Assembly (NCBI GenBank): GCA_018398815.1
Contig: CM031609.1
Location: forward strand, 35,604,903-35,668,902
DNA length: 64,000 nt
Reading direction: 5' to 3'
DNA from: Conus ventricosus
Lineage: Eukaryota; Mollusca; Gastropoda; Neogastropoda; Conidae
A model generated the notes under the pieces. The model saw only the letters and a program-made list of their open reading frames with translations. It was not told where the DNA came from and did not search any database. Made by a program: the position numbers and the translations under genes. Shown one piece after another: positions 12,601-23,938 of the stretch; position 1 is the stretch's first letter; each line of letters begins with the position of its first letter.

Positions 12601-13364
12601 ACGGTTCCAAGTCTGAGGATGGAGTGGCCTGTGCAGCCTACTGCCCTGGGGCTCCTTCTCAGATATTGTTGGAACATATACATTCAGATGCTTCTGTCTA
12701 TTCTGCTGAACTTACTGCTCTAGTACTGGCTTTGAAGATAATCTCCCCTTCTTCGAAGAGGGACTTTCTGGTTCTGTCGGATTCGCTGTCAGCTTTGGAG
12801 GCCATAGCTGGCCGCAACCTTCAGCATCCAGAACTTTTACTTTTTTTTGAACTTTTTAGCAAGTTGAAGGCGGACAGTTACAACATTACTCTTGCTTGGG
12901 TTCCTGGCCATGTTGGCATCGGCGGGAACGAAATGGTTGATCGTTTAGCCAAGAACGCCACAAGAGAGAAACTGTCCAACACTTATATCCCCTGCTCAGA
13001 TGTGAAACCCAAAATTAACGATTATGTGAGAGACCTCTGGCAGGAGGATTGGAACACACAGACGAATAACAAACTGTCTCAGATCCGTCCAAACCTTAAA
13101 GACTTCCTCCCATCTACGTCGGGTGGTCGTAAAGAGGAAACGGTTCTGTGCCGGCTGCACACCGGCCATTCGTATTTTACCCATTCTTACCTTTTAAAGA
13201 GTGAAGAAGCTCCGTGGTGCATTCCATGTCATGCGCCACTCACAATGAAACATGTTCTTTTAGAGTGTTGGGACTTGCACGATGTGAGACACAAACATTT
13301 TACAGCGGAGTCCATGAAGATCCTGTTCAGGGATGTCCCGCCTGATGTGATCTTGAGTTTTTGA
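9700..13364 (+). pseudogene. LINE ORF2: endonuclease, reverse transcriptase, RNase H (frameshifted)
   Basis: The start at 9700 gives 'HWNIRGLNSN' and 'ALQETQ', the N-terminal motifs of the APE-type endonuclease. 'LLGDFNGHNPLW' (10090) and 'GSDHFL' (10318) are later endonuclease motifs. Reverse transcriptase follows: 'SPGIDEIHY' (11048), 'NYRPIAL' (11222), 'FFDLEKAYD' (11435), 'GVPQGSILSP' (11605) and the catalytic 'FVDD' at 11698-11709. An RNase H domain occupies about 12590-12960 ('FTDGSKSEDG', 'SAELTAL', 'LSDSLSALEA', 'WVPGHVGIGGNE'). A Cys/His segment and the stop at 13362-13364 close it. Frame shifts lie near 9910, 10355, 10870, 11690, 12050 and 12430. In life it nicks target DNA and reverse-transcribes the element RNA. 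Confidence 0.88.
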
Positions 13365-13472
13365 GAGAGATTAACATTTTTCATCTGATTTAAGATTTTA
13401 CGGCAGAAAGATTTTTAACAAAGTTTCTGGTGCGTTTTTTAGACGATGTCATTTAACGAGATGTGTGAAGTT

Positions 13473-13514
<42 letters not shown>

Positions 13515-13610
13515 GACTGGTGAGTTGATTTTAACGTGGTGACAGCCCTGATGTGGGCCCTTTGCAGTCGGCTGGGCTATAAGCAACATTATCTTATCTT
13601 ATCTTATCTT
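13365..13610 (+). repeat. I-clade LINE 3' UTR and TATCT-repeat tail
   Basis: Holds a T run of about 35 bases (13477-13511). A conserved block follows (GTGACAGCCCTGATGTGG, then GTCGGCTGGGCTATAAGC) and the element ends in a (TATCT)n tail. The same block recurs in four other places in the window, so it is the 3' recognition end used in target-primed insertion. Confidence 0.88.
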
Positions 13611-13679
13611 CAACTTTGCTTGTCAGAATGGCGATGTGTCCAAATATTGGCGTGTTAGATATGAACGTTTTGTTTTAGT

Positions 13680-14097
13680 ATGAGCTGTAAAATTACCATT
13701 GCATCTATGAACTGTCAGGGTTTGGCCAATCCACAAAAACGAAGAGATGTGTTTAACTATTTGAGAGAAAAAGTCATACTCTATATACTTGTTACAGGAT
13801 ACCCATTTCCGACCAAAATTAGAAAACTATATTCGTGCAGAATGGGGTTATAAATGTTTTTTTGCGTCTAATAATTCACATTCTCGTGGGGTGGCTATTT
13901 TGTTCAATAATAACTTTGAATTTCAGTTAAAAAAGATTTATAAAGACACAGCAGGTAATTTTATTTTTGCATCAGTAAAAATGATGGACAAAGAATGTCT
14001 TATTGGCAGTATTTACGGACCTAATCGTGATGAGCCAGAGTTTTATGAGGATTTGGGAAAGATCATATCCGAGAAGTCGGAGCTGAAAATGTCATAA
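13680..14097 (+). pseudogene. L1-like endonuclease domain, frameshifted
   Basis: An ATG at 13680 gives 'ITIASMNCQGLANPQKR', the usual start of an APE-type endonuclease. The frame is lost near 13790 and resumes as 'LQDTHFRPKLE' with 'SRGVAILF' and 'IGSIYGPNRDEPEFY' up to about 14085. The domain continues, more damaged, towards 'GGDWN' at 14100 and 'SDHSL' at 14365. It would nick the genomic target for priming. Confidence 0.8.
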
Positions 14098-14419
14098 TTG
14101 GAGGCGATTGGAATTTAGTTCGTAATACTCTTTAGATTGTTGTAACTATAAACATAATAATAATCCTAAAGCGCAAGAGCAAGTAGAAAACATGGTGGAT
14201 AGTTTAGACCTAACTGACATTGGCATGAGTTAAATCCGGAATTACGTAGATACACCTGGAGGAGAACAAATCCGAGTCAACAGAGTCGTTTAGATTTCTT
14301 TCTTATTTCAGACTGGCTCTGCAATTACATTATAGACGCTGATATCTTACCAGGATATCGATCTGACCACTCCTTAATTACAGTAACTTTAGAACAAGGT
14401 AGAGAGATAAGAGAAATTT

Positions 14420-17400
14420 ATTATGGAAATTCAATTCTTCTTTATTAAAAGACACTAATTATATAAAAGAAGTAAACCAGGTAATCCAAATGGTTACCGA
14501 GGAATATGCAGCACTTCCCTATTGTCGATGTGGGTTGGCCAAAATTCCTAAATCAGAAATTCACTTTGTTATATCTGATCAACTTTTTCTGGATACATTG
14601 CTTATGAAGATCAGAGGTAAAACCATTTCATATGCACGATGAAGAAACGGAAAGATGCAGAAAAAAAGAAAGATCTTGAAAGTAATATTCAGTTACTCGA
14701 GAGGAAAGTAGCGTTATCAGAACAAGAACGATTTGAGCTTGAAAAATGCAGACAAGATTTAATTAGTCTGAGGGAAAAGAAAATGGAGGGTGTGCTGTTG
14801 CGTTCTAGGGCGAGATGGGTCGCAGAAGGGGAAAAGATAACAAAATATTTTTGTGGACTTGAAAAACGTAACTATGTTAATAAGAATATAATTAAACTTA
14901 CGCGTGATGACGGTTCTACTTTAAATGATAACGAAGAAATTGCTCAGGAAGTTAATAACTTTTACAGAAAATTGTATTCTAAAAAAGGTGTAGAGCCCTG
15001 TGAAATAATTGGTTTAGTAAAAGACTTGCCAACGTTAAACTGAGGGTGAGAGAACGTCTTTGGAGGGAAAAATTACTTTAGAAGAAGCGGGTGTTGCTCT
15101 CAAAAATATGTCAAATATGAAAAGTCCTGGGAGCGATGGTTTCACAGCAGAGTTTTTCAAATTTTTCTGGCTGCAGCTTGGTCCATACGTTGTAAGAGCG
15201 ATCAATGATGGATATGATAAATGGAATTCTCATCAACACAAAAAGAAGGTATTATTGTATGTATACCAAAGGGCGACAAACCTAAAGACTTGATAAAAAA
15301 CTGGAGACCCATCTCGCTTTTGAATGTTGTGTACAAAATAGGATCTACATGTATAGCTAACCGATTAAAACATGTACTTCCTTCTATCTTCAATGAGGAT
15401 CAGACTGGGTTTATTCCTAACAGGTATTTGGGAGATAATATTCGTCTTATTTATGACATACTTAATTTAATGATTGTATCAAAAAAAACCAGGTTTACTT
15501 CTTTGCCTGGATTTTGAAAAAGCATTTGACAGTGTAAGTTATGACTTTATGTTCAAGGTATTACATGCCTTTGGCTTTGGTCCAAGCTTCTGTCAATGGA
15601 TACAAACATTTTTATACAAATATTAAGTCAACTGTGTCTGTGAATGGGAAATTGGCTGGGTGGTTCCCTATTGAGAGGGGATGCCGTCAAGGTGACCAAT
15701 CTCTCCATATTTATTTGTTATGTGTGTTGAGATTTTGGCAAATATGATAAGACAAAATGAAAATATAAAAGGAATTCAAGTAGCCGATAATGAAAACAAG
15801 ATATCACAGTACGCAGATGATACTGAACTATTGCTAGAGGGGATCGATTATCATTTGAGGAATCAATTTGCATTATTGAATATTTTGGAAGAGTGTCTGG
15901 ACTCGTACTAAACGCAGAAAAAACAAACGCAGTTTGGCTAGGTAGTAAACGAAATTCCCCCGTTAAGTATATGCCACATTTGAACATAAAGTGGAACCCT
16001 CCAAAATTTAAGATCTTGGGTATCTGGTTTACATGTGACTTAAAACAATGCGAATTATGAATCTTGAAGAAAAGTTTGCAGAAATTAGAGCACTGTATAA
16101 AACTTGGCTCAAAAGACAGATAACGCCTCTTGGCAGAGTAGCAGTGCTTAAATCTATGATGCTTTCTAAACTAACCCATCTATGGATGTTATTACCAAAC
16201 CCACCAGATTATATAATTGATGAAATCCAGAAATTTATATTTAAGTTCGTTTGGGGCAAAAAAGAGACAGAATTAACAGGAAAACATCTGTGAAAAGTAT
16301 AGAACAGGGAAGAATCGGAATACCAAACATAAAGAAGCATATAAATGCTTTAAAAGTAACTTGGATTCGTAAGCTCTTATCCAGTAAACATAGATGGAAG
16401 AAAGTGCTTGTTTCGGTGTATGAAAAAGCAGAAATTATCAACAAACTAGGATCCGATCTGCACGGAGTGATAAACTAAATAAGTTCTGGAGAGATGTATT
16501 CGACGCTTACAGAGAGACAGGCAAGATTGTTCATGTTAAAACTGCGGAAGAATTCTGTTCAGAACCTTTGTTCTGCAATCACAACTTAAAAATTGGGGGC
16601 AGATCAACCTTTTATAAAAACTGGGTTGAAAATGATGTATTCTACATACAGAATCTTCTGGATGAGAACAGTGAATTTTTGAGTTTTCAATCCTTTGTTG
16701 ATAAATATAGTGTCAATACGGATTTTGTAACATACAATGGTTACGTTAGTGCGGTGAAAAAGTATTCGAGAGAAACTGGACTAGAAACGAAATACTGTGA
16801 GGAAAGTAGGACAAGTAAATTATTAACTGTAATCTGTTCAGTTTCAAGAGGAGCCTCACATTACTACGGTTTATTAAATCAGGACACAACAGAACCAGGT
16901 TTTGCAATAAATGGAATGTAAGATTACAGAAGGAAGTTATATGGGTTAAAACTTTTCACAAAATTCGACAGATAAAAGACATAAAGCTAAAATGGTTTCA
17001 AATGAGAATTATTAACAGAATATTGGCAACCAATGTTATTTTGCAAAGCATGGAATTGAAGAGTCAGAAAAATGCTCTTTTTGTGAGAGAGAAAAGAAAA
17101 CATTCAGCATATATTTTGGCACTGCCAACATGTACGAAACTTTTGGCAAGAGTTTCAAAATGTGGTTAACAGAAAATGTGAATTCATGAAACTGTTGCTT
17201 GATGAAAACATAATCCTGTTTGGTTGTGATTGTCATTTTGAATCTGATAGAACGTTTGACTTAATCCTGCTACTCGCCAAATTTTATATTTATAAGTGTA
17301 AGTATGAAAAGAGTCTACCTTCAGTTCAAATATTTATTGTGTTGTTGAAAGCCAGATATGAAATAGAAAAGTATGCTGCTCATCTTAACATGTCCCATGG

Positions 17401-17460
17401 AAATTTTGTAACACAATGGCGTCCATATTTGTATTATTGCAGTGAAACGCAAGTTGTGCA
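14420..17460 (+). pseudogene. L1-like reverse transcriptase and C-terminal zinc domain, frameshifted
   Basis: A basic coiled segment (14640-14780) leads to 'RSRARWVAEGEK' (14800). The polymerase motifs are 'NMKSPGSDGFTAEFFK' (15115), 'KNWRPISLLN' (15297), 'ERGCRQGDQ' (15675) and the catalytic 'YADD' at 15810-15821. 'LKRQITPLGRVAVLKSM' follows at about 16108. The C-terminal Cys/His segment (CSFC then HIFWHC in composite frames) is at 17060-17130, and the stop region is near 17455. At least eight frame changes show it is inactive. Compared with copy 2 the segment order is identical. Confidence 0.82.
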
Positions 17461-17493
17461 ATGTAAACAAAGGCTATGGCAATGCCCAACTGT

Positions 17494-17547
17494 GTGTGTG
17501 TGTGTGTGTGTGTGTCTGTGTGTGTGTGCGTGTGTGTGTGTGTGTGT
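17494..17547. repeat. (GT)n microsatellite in L1-like 3' UTR
   Basis: A nearly pure GT run directly after the coding end of L1-like copy 1. The second copy has a (CT)n run in its 3' UTR instead. The cysteine/valine frames are artefacts. Confidence 0.85.
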
Positions 17548-17904
17548 TAGGTTTTTTTGTTTTGTTTTGTTTTTCGTTTTTTCGGTTAGAAAAGAAATCT
17601 TATATGTCTTTGTTTTCTTTGCTAGTTAATATCTTCACAGATGTTCATACATGTATGTAGTTTGATGCACAAACAACTGTTGTAACTTGTTAAGGAATTA
17701 CTCCAATCATTTTCTGGTACCGAATCGAAGAAACCTTTTTTTTTTCTTAGCTACTTTCTTGTTCATAAATGTGATTTGATGTAAATCAGCTGTAGTTAAT
17801 TGTTAATGCATTAAGTCTAAGCGTTTTGTTGTATTGATTCAAATATGCATTTGTATTTGTTGTCATTATGATTTATATTTTCTGAGTTCGGAATAAAGGC
17901 TATT

Positions 17905-17943
<39 letters not shown>

Positions 17944-18018
17944 GTTTTGACTTTGTTGCAGTTGAAAATCTGTCGGATATCAGAACATGTGAATGGAAGT
18001 ATGTGACCTGTGTTTCAG

Positions 18019-18130
18019 GAAAGGGATAAACAGATTGCAGTGGACGATGTGAACTGCCAACATGCAGTGGACGATGTGAACTGCCAACAGTGCGTCTTCA
18101 GCCTTTATGAGGGTCTGAGAGTTGGGGCAG
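18019..18130 (+). CDS. CENPL: CENP-L exon (first seen), with internal 27-bp duplication
   Basis: Acceptor TGTTTCAG ends at 18018 and donor GTATGA starts at 18131. It reads in phase 0 for 37 codons plus one base. It ends '[13 protein letters not shown]', aligning with the FSxLxG region before DPEA in CENP-L. Bases 18036-18062 are repeated exactly at 18063-18089, adding nine residues (AVDDVNCQ- type) without breaking the frame. Confidence 0.85.
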
Positions 18131-18492
18131 GTATGATAACAGTGAACTGTGCTGTCTGATCATTCATTCGTTCATGATCATAGATCTACTCACTGAATGT
18201 GCGAAAGCAGAACTGTGCACATGATTTAAATAAACAGAATTGTGTATGCCAAGTAGTCTATTTAAACAGAATGGTTTTGCCTGTCTGTATTCAGTTTCAT
18301 TATATGTCATCACAGGGATCGCGTTAACCGGCAACTGCCGGTAATTTACCGATAAAAAAAGCAGCGTACCGACAAAAAATCCCCAAGCCGGTAAGCCTAC
18401 CGATTGTAAAGAACCGCAACCGAAAAGTAAAGAGGCCCTCCCTCACTGTGTCAGATGCCGCTAATTAAGTTTACAGATCAAGCTGCTTATAT

Positions 18493-18523
<31 letters not shown>

Positions 18524-21500
18524 CTTCCCCTCTTCTTCTCCACTTTTCTCTACCATCCTTTCTGCGCACTTGGCTTTCGCGTCATGACGTCATAAACCGC
18601 GGGAAGTTTAGCGTGGGGAAAGAAGCGCGTTCCTTGTCTTGCCAGACTGAGCGGCATTTGACTTGTTGCACACTGAACGTGATCATGGCCAGTAAAAAAA
18701 TCGCGTCAAGCATCTTTGTTCGGATTTTTAAAACGAAAACGCCCTTCTGAGTCAGAAAATGACAACGATGAACCTCAACATAAAGAGCCTACTCCAGCTG
18801 ATCAACCAACTGCTTCCACCAGTGCCGATACAACAACGGATTCAACTCCTACAAAAATAGCAAAACCCCACTCGAAATTTCAAGAAAAGTGGCGCAAAGA
18901 TTTCGTTTGGTTAAGAACGGACAATGAAATGACGATGTTTTGTACATTCTGCCAAGAAACAAAACAAAAAAATGGGTTCACTCGCGGCACACGAAATTTT
19001 CAAGCTTCTGCTCTCAATGAGCATGCTACAAGCAAAGGCCATGTTAATGCAGTTGCTGCGCTTCAAGCTCAGCCTTCCATGCAAGGGTTTTCTGATGCTG
19101 CTTGTGCTGCTGAAGATGATTGTCTCAAGGGTCAACTTCGCACAGTAATGTGCATGGCCAAAAGAGGGATTCCACCAAGTAACTTTGAGGCACTGATAGA
19201 TCTACAAAAGGAAAACGGTTGTTCTGCCCTGAATGAAAAATCAAATCAAGCTAAAAGCAAGATCTACAAACACCATGAATCTGTGAGACAGATGGAGGAG
19301 TCGCTCGTTTCAGTCATAAAAGATAGAGTCAAACAGCAGATTAAAGAGAGCACATTTCTAGGTCTCATTATCGACGAAACCCTCAACTGCACCCTAGACA
19401 AGAAACTGATAGTGTATGCTAGGACAGAGAAGGACGGAGATGTTCAAACTGTGTTTCTGGGGAACTACACAATCGATAACGGCAGTGCTGAATGTGTTTT
19501 TGACAAACTAGTGGAGGTGATGAAGGAGTGGGAAATTCAAGATGTGCAGGTTGCTGGGCTTGGTTCAGATGGAGCCAGCGTGATGACTGGAAAGCACACT
19601 GGTGTTGGTGTTCGGCTGAAAGGTCGTCAGCCTTCACTAGTGCATGTTCACTGTGTGGCACACCGTGTGGCACTGGCTGCTAAAGATGCCACTGAAGGAG
19701 TGGCATCTGTTTCAGATTACCGTTTGTGCTTACAACAAATTTTCAAGATGTATAGAGCATCTGGTGATCGAACCCATCGGTTGAAGGAAATGTGTGATGC
19801 ATTAGGTGACGTTGACTACATTTCTCTGAAGCATCCAATTAGTGTTCGCTGGCTGTCTCTCGGGCGTGCTGTGTATGCAGTAAGGAAGGTGTATGGAGGA
19901 CTCGTGCTCGCTTTGGAAGAAGAAGCCCAGAGAAAAAATCCGGCAGCAGCTGGATTGATGACCAAGTGCAAAACCTATGCCTTTGTCGCCATCACCTACT
20001 TACTTTCTGACGTCATCCCTGTCATTGAGAAATTGAACCTGACCTTTCAGAAAGACTCTGTGAATCTGTCAGTCATCCAGCCCATGGTACAAGGAACAAA
20101 ACATGCCCTTGAGGCACTGCTGCACACGCTGGGACAGCATGAACAAGACCTGACAGAAAGAATGCGCAACAACATCTTTGAAGAGATTTCTCTGACACAC
20201 ACTGACAGAGGCGCTCGGCAAACCTTTGAGAGAGTGAGGCAACAATTCATTCAAGAACTGATCAACGCCCTGACACAGCGCTTTCCTTCCGACCAGTTGA
20301 CCGTTGTTGCCGCACTAGCAAAGCTGTTTGATGTCAACAGATACCCCAATGCCGGCCTTGATGGATTTGCCATGGATGAAATGACCACCCTCACAAGGCA
20401 TTTTGCAGCTGTCATCAACGGACCAAGAGCGAACCAGGACTTTGCACAGTTTAAAATTACGTTGCAGAGTTACGGAGCGCCAGATTTTAATGCTGCATGC
20501 AAAACAATCATCAAAGAACTCGCAGTGCAGTTTCCAGATTTTGCACTCCTGGCACAGATAGCATTGGTGATACCTGTGTCGAGTGTTCCAGCAGAGAGAG
20601 GTTTCAGTGTGCAAAACTGTGTCAAAACTACACAGCGCAATCGCCTGGGAGAGGAACGTGTTGGCTGCCTCATGATGCTGAACATGCACGGACAAGGAGT
20701 GGATTACGCTGCTGCTTGTGGTCACTTCCGTGCATCGAAGAACCGTCGCGGCGTCGCCTATGACTAATGGAGGTCAGTTTTCATGTTTTTGTTACTGTAT
20801 CGCTGGTTCAGACGTCATGTGCAGTGTAGTATTATGTTGCACGCCGTTTGTCAAATGATGACGTATTTTACCGTTTCCGAAAATAGCGCTACTGGATTTG
20901 GGGACAGGGTCACAGTAGGTAGCGTGCCGTAGTTTCGCCGTACCGTTTTTTAAAAATCCTAGCGCGATCCCTGCATCAGTGGTTATTCTTGTAACACATG
21001 CTGAAATGGTTTACTAGTGTCATTAGTGGTTATTTTTGTAACACATGCACAGCCCTGATGTGGCCCTTTGCGGTCGGCTGGGCTATAAGCAACATTATCT
21101 TATCTTATCTTGTAACACATGCTGAAATGCTTTCCCTGATTTCAAGTTTGAACTAATTTACGGCATTGAAAAACAAGTGGTTGAATTGAATTATTCTTTT
21201 GAAATATTCGGTGGTATCTGCTGAGTGCTTAGCATGAGATTCACGGAACAGGAAAAAGTGCTGTGTTGATAACCTATAATGATATTAAGTAAAGTTTGCA
21301 GCAGTATGGCAGAGTGGGAGACAAGTTATATTTGAACATGAGAAAAACATAACATTCTCTATACTTGAAAAATGTCACTAAAATGACTGTATTAGAAAAT
21401 ATGTTGGTGACTAAACAAGCAGTCCACATCGCTAAAATGGAGTGGAAATGTGTGACTTCTGATAGATTTGCTTTTAACATCAACAATAATTCAGTGCATG

Positions 21501-23025
21501 GCAAGATGTCGTAAGCTAGTGAAGTGATCTGCCTGTTGTAGATGGCAAGTCTCCAAACAAGTGTGCTTGAGTGTAAACAATCATGAATATCTGACTGCTT
21601 TACACTGATGAAATTCACGTATTTGCATGATCATGTTGAAGTGTAGAAAATTTGCATGTGGTACTGGTAAAATTCATGCATTTACCACCATCATAATTAA
21701 AGAAATTTTGTCATGTATATGAATATTGTAAGTTTGATAGTATTTTACATTCAGCAGTAATTAAACAACTCAGTAATCACAAATGAATATTTAACTTGAT
21801 TACTTTTGAAATATAGTTGATGGCTTGAAAATCATAGACTGAAACATGAATTATAGTTGGAATACTGTGAGTTACTTCATTTTATCTTCTTGTTTTTGTT
21901 GTTTTTGTTATGTTTGATTACATTGGAATGAAAGGTATCAGTATTTGTCATAGTTATGTGTGTGTGTCTGTGTGCAGCTGATCCGGAAGCAGTGCAGATT
22001 TTAGTGACAAGTAAAGGGAACAACGGTCAGTCACTTTTCAGTTTTCTTTTGCAAAATTCAGGGTTCCCACACACTCCACGAGGCTGCTGATTAATTTTAG
22101 GGATGTGACTGGACAGAGCACAAGCCATGTAGGTCTGTGGGCTGGGTTTGAATGTCTCTGTATTTTGAAATATTATGGTCCTTGCATAGCATGGCAAGCA
22201 TTCACTGGTGATTAAATGCCCTTGTTTTAGGAAATCTGGTTCATGTATAGAATGGCAGGTCTTTACAGTTTATTTCAGGGTTGTAAAAAAAAAAACTTGG
22301 TGTAGTTCTTATTGTTTGGTTTTGAATTGAAAAGAACTGTCTCATAAAGTTTTGCAGATGAAATTATGGTTTGAAAGATACAGAAGTTTTAGTTTTATGT
22401 AAATGTAAAATGAAATTTGTTGATGCAGCTTTGTAAAAATGTGCATATCATATATGCACACATGCGTGGCTTGCATTTGTTGTAGACAAGAGGCAGTTCA
22501 TCCTTGTTACTGTTTTTGAATTAGTTAATAAAGTTTTCATGAGGTCATTAGTTCTCATGAGTTGGAGTATACGGAACCATAGTTCTTTTTTGGTGTTATC
22601 AAGCTTGACTTATCGTTGGTGTTCCTTGGTGGCGTGCTTCTCGTGCTGATTTCCAAGACGTCCCTTTCACAGCCATAACCAGGTTTCTCATGTCACAGCC
22701 CTTGCACTGGCAGGTCAAAGGAAGCAGTCAGTATTAGACTGTTTTGAGGCAGTCCTTTAGATGAGACGCAGCATTCCCGGCAGGTCACTTTGGGGATGTA
22801 CAGTGGTGCTTCTGCTGATCCGGCCTATGTAGGACACCCTCTACCAAGCCCCTCTCTGATGACAATAATTGCCGAGTTGCGGAGCCAAGTTCTTCATCTC
22901 AGTGTTGGTTGTTACTTTCTATCCTTCACAATTTGGCATTGGTCAGAGTCAAGCACATGCACAACTTACACATACGCACACACGCTTCCACACATGCAGA
23001 CACGCTCGCTCGCTCACACAAATAC

Positions 23026-23093
<68 letters not shown>

Positions 23094-23906
23094 TTGTTTC
23101 ATGAAATTCTTACGACAGGCAAGAATCGAACCAGCCGATCCCCAGTCCTGCTGACAGCGGTACTTTGTGGGGTGGACCTGGAATTGAACCCCTGCATGGG
23201 TCTCAAGAAGCACTTCACTTACTATCCGGTCATGCTGGTGAAGGCGACCGTCGCCCTGACCACCATCCTTAAGACATGGCTGGAGGTATGGAACAGTTCA
23301 AATGCAGTTTTTTAGACATGGTTGGCTGGGCTCGTGTGAACAATGAACTACAAGAAACACTGTTTTATGTCATTTCACTCCATTGGGGTAAGGGGGGATG
23401 GGGAGGGAATAGTTGATAATAGTGTTACCATCATGTATTAATCAATCTGAATGTAAGATTAAAATCTTCATGAAAAAATAAAGAATCTGAATTTAAAATA
23501 CTAAGTGTCGAAGAAACAGTTTCACTAATGTTCAAATCAAAGTTTTAAGTACCAATTCCTCTTATTAACGATAGATTTAATAAATGTCAAATTAGTAATG
23601 TATCCAGAATTACAAAACAGTAGATGACTGCAGGATCACATTTGAAGGAGAAGAAAATGGTGGAAGAGTGCACTCACCAGGGTTTGAGTATGGTGATCGG
23701 GGGAACAAGAAGGAAAGCAAGCTTTCTGCTCATAGAGCTGTCATCAGGCTTAGAGTTAGTGGGTGACAGAGACAGATCTTATATGAGGACTAACAATAAA
23801 AAGAAGAAGGAATGAACAGAGCTCAGAGACAAAAGGAAGTTAACTGGGGTTAAGCAGTGAGTAGGAATCATGAACAAATTAAAGTAGAAAGCAAGAAGGC
23901 CCGTTA

Positions 23907-23938
<32 letters not shown>

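Larger units (their letters stand above)
7631..13606 (+). mobile_element. Full-length I-clade (Nimb-like) non-LTR retrotransposon
   Basis: About 6 kb, flanked by the 13-bp direct repeat TCTTCAACTTTGC (7618-7630 and 13607-13619), which is a target-site duplication, so both ends are genuine. Order: 5' UTR beginning CCTCCGGGGGGTTGCGACC; ORF1 with zinc knuckles; ORF2 with apurinic-type endonuclease, reverse transcriptase and RNase H; a T-rich stretch; and a 3' tail of TATCT repeats rather than poly(A). RNase H plus a short-repeat tail fit the I superfamily; the Nimb assignment is from memory of molluscan elements. Both ORFs are frameshifted, so it is probably inactive. Related 3' ends lie at 21050, 27505, 29690 and 30697. 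Confidence 0.88.
13620..17940 (+). mobile_element. L1-like non-LTR retrotransposon, copy 1
   Basis: Endonuclease, reverse transcriptase and a C-terminal zinc segment run in order. The 3' UTR ends in AATAAA (17892-17897) and about 32 A residues to 17940. The clade is judged L1-like from the poly(A) tail, the absence of RNase H and motifs such as 'NYFCNLEKRN', 'RGCRQGD', 'QYADDTE' and 'LTPLGRIAVLK'. The 5' end is unclear because the I-clade LINE sits directly upstream. A second copy lies at the right edge of the window (60590 on). No ORF1 is recognisable. Confidence 0.82.

Noticed and set aside
20047..20725. Minus-strand frames inside the hAT transposase
   Set aside because: They are shadows of the 18716-20767 coding frame and have no motifs.
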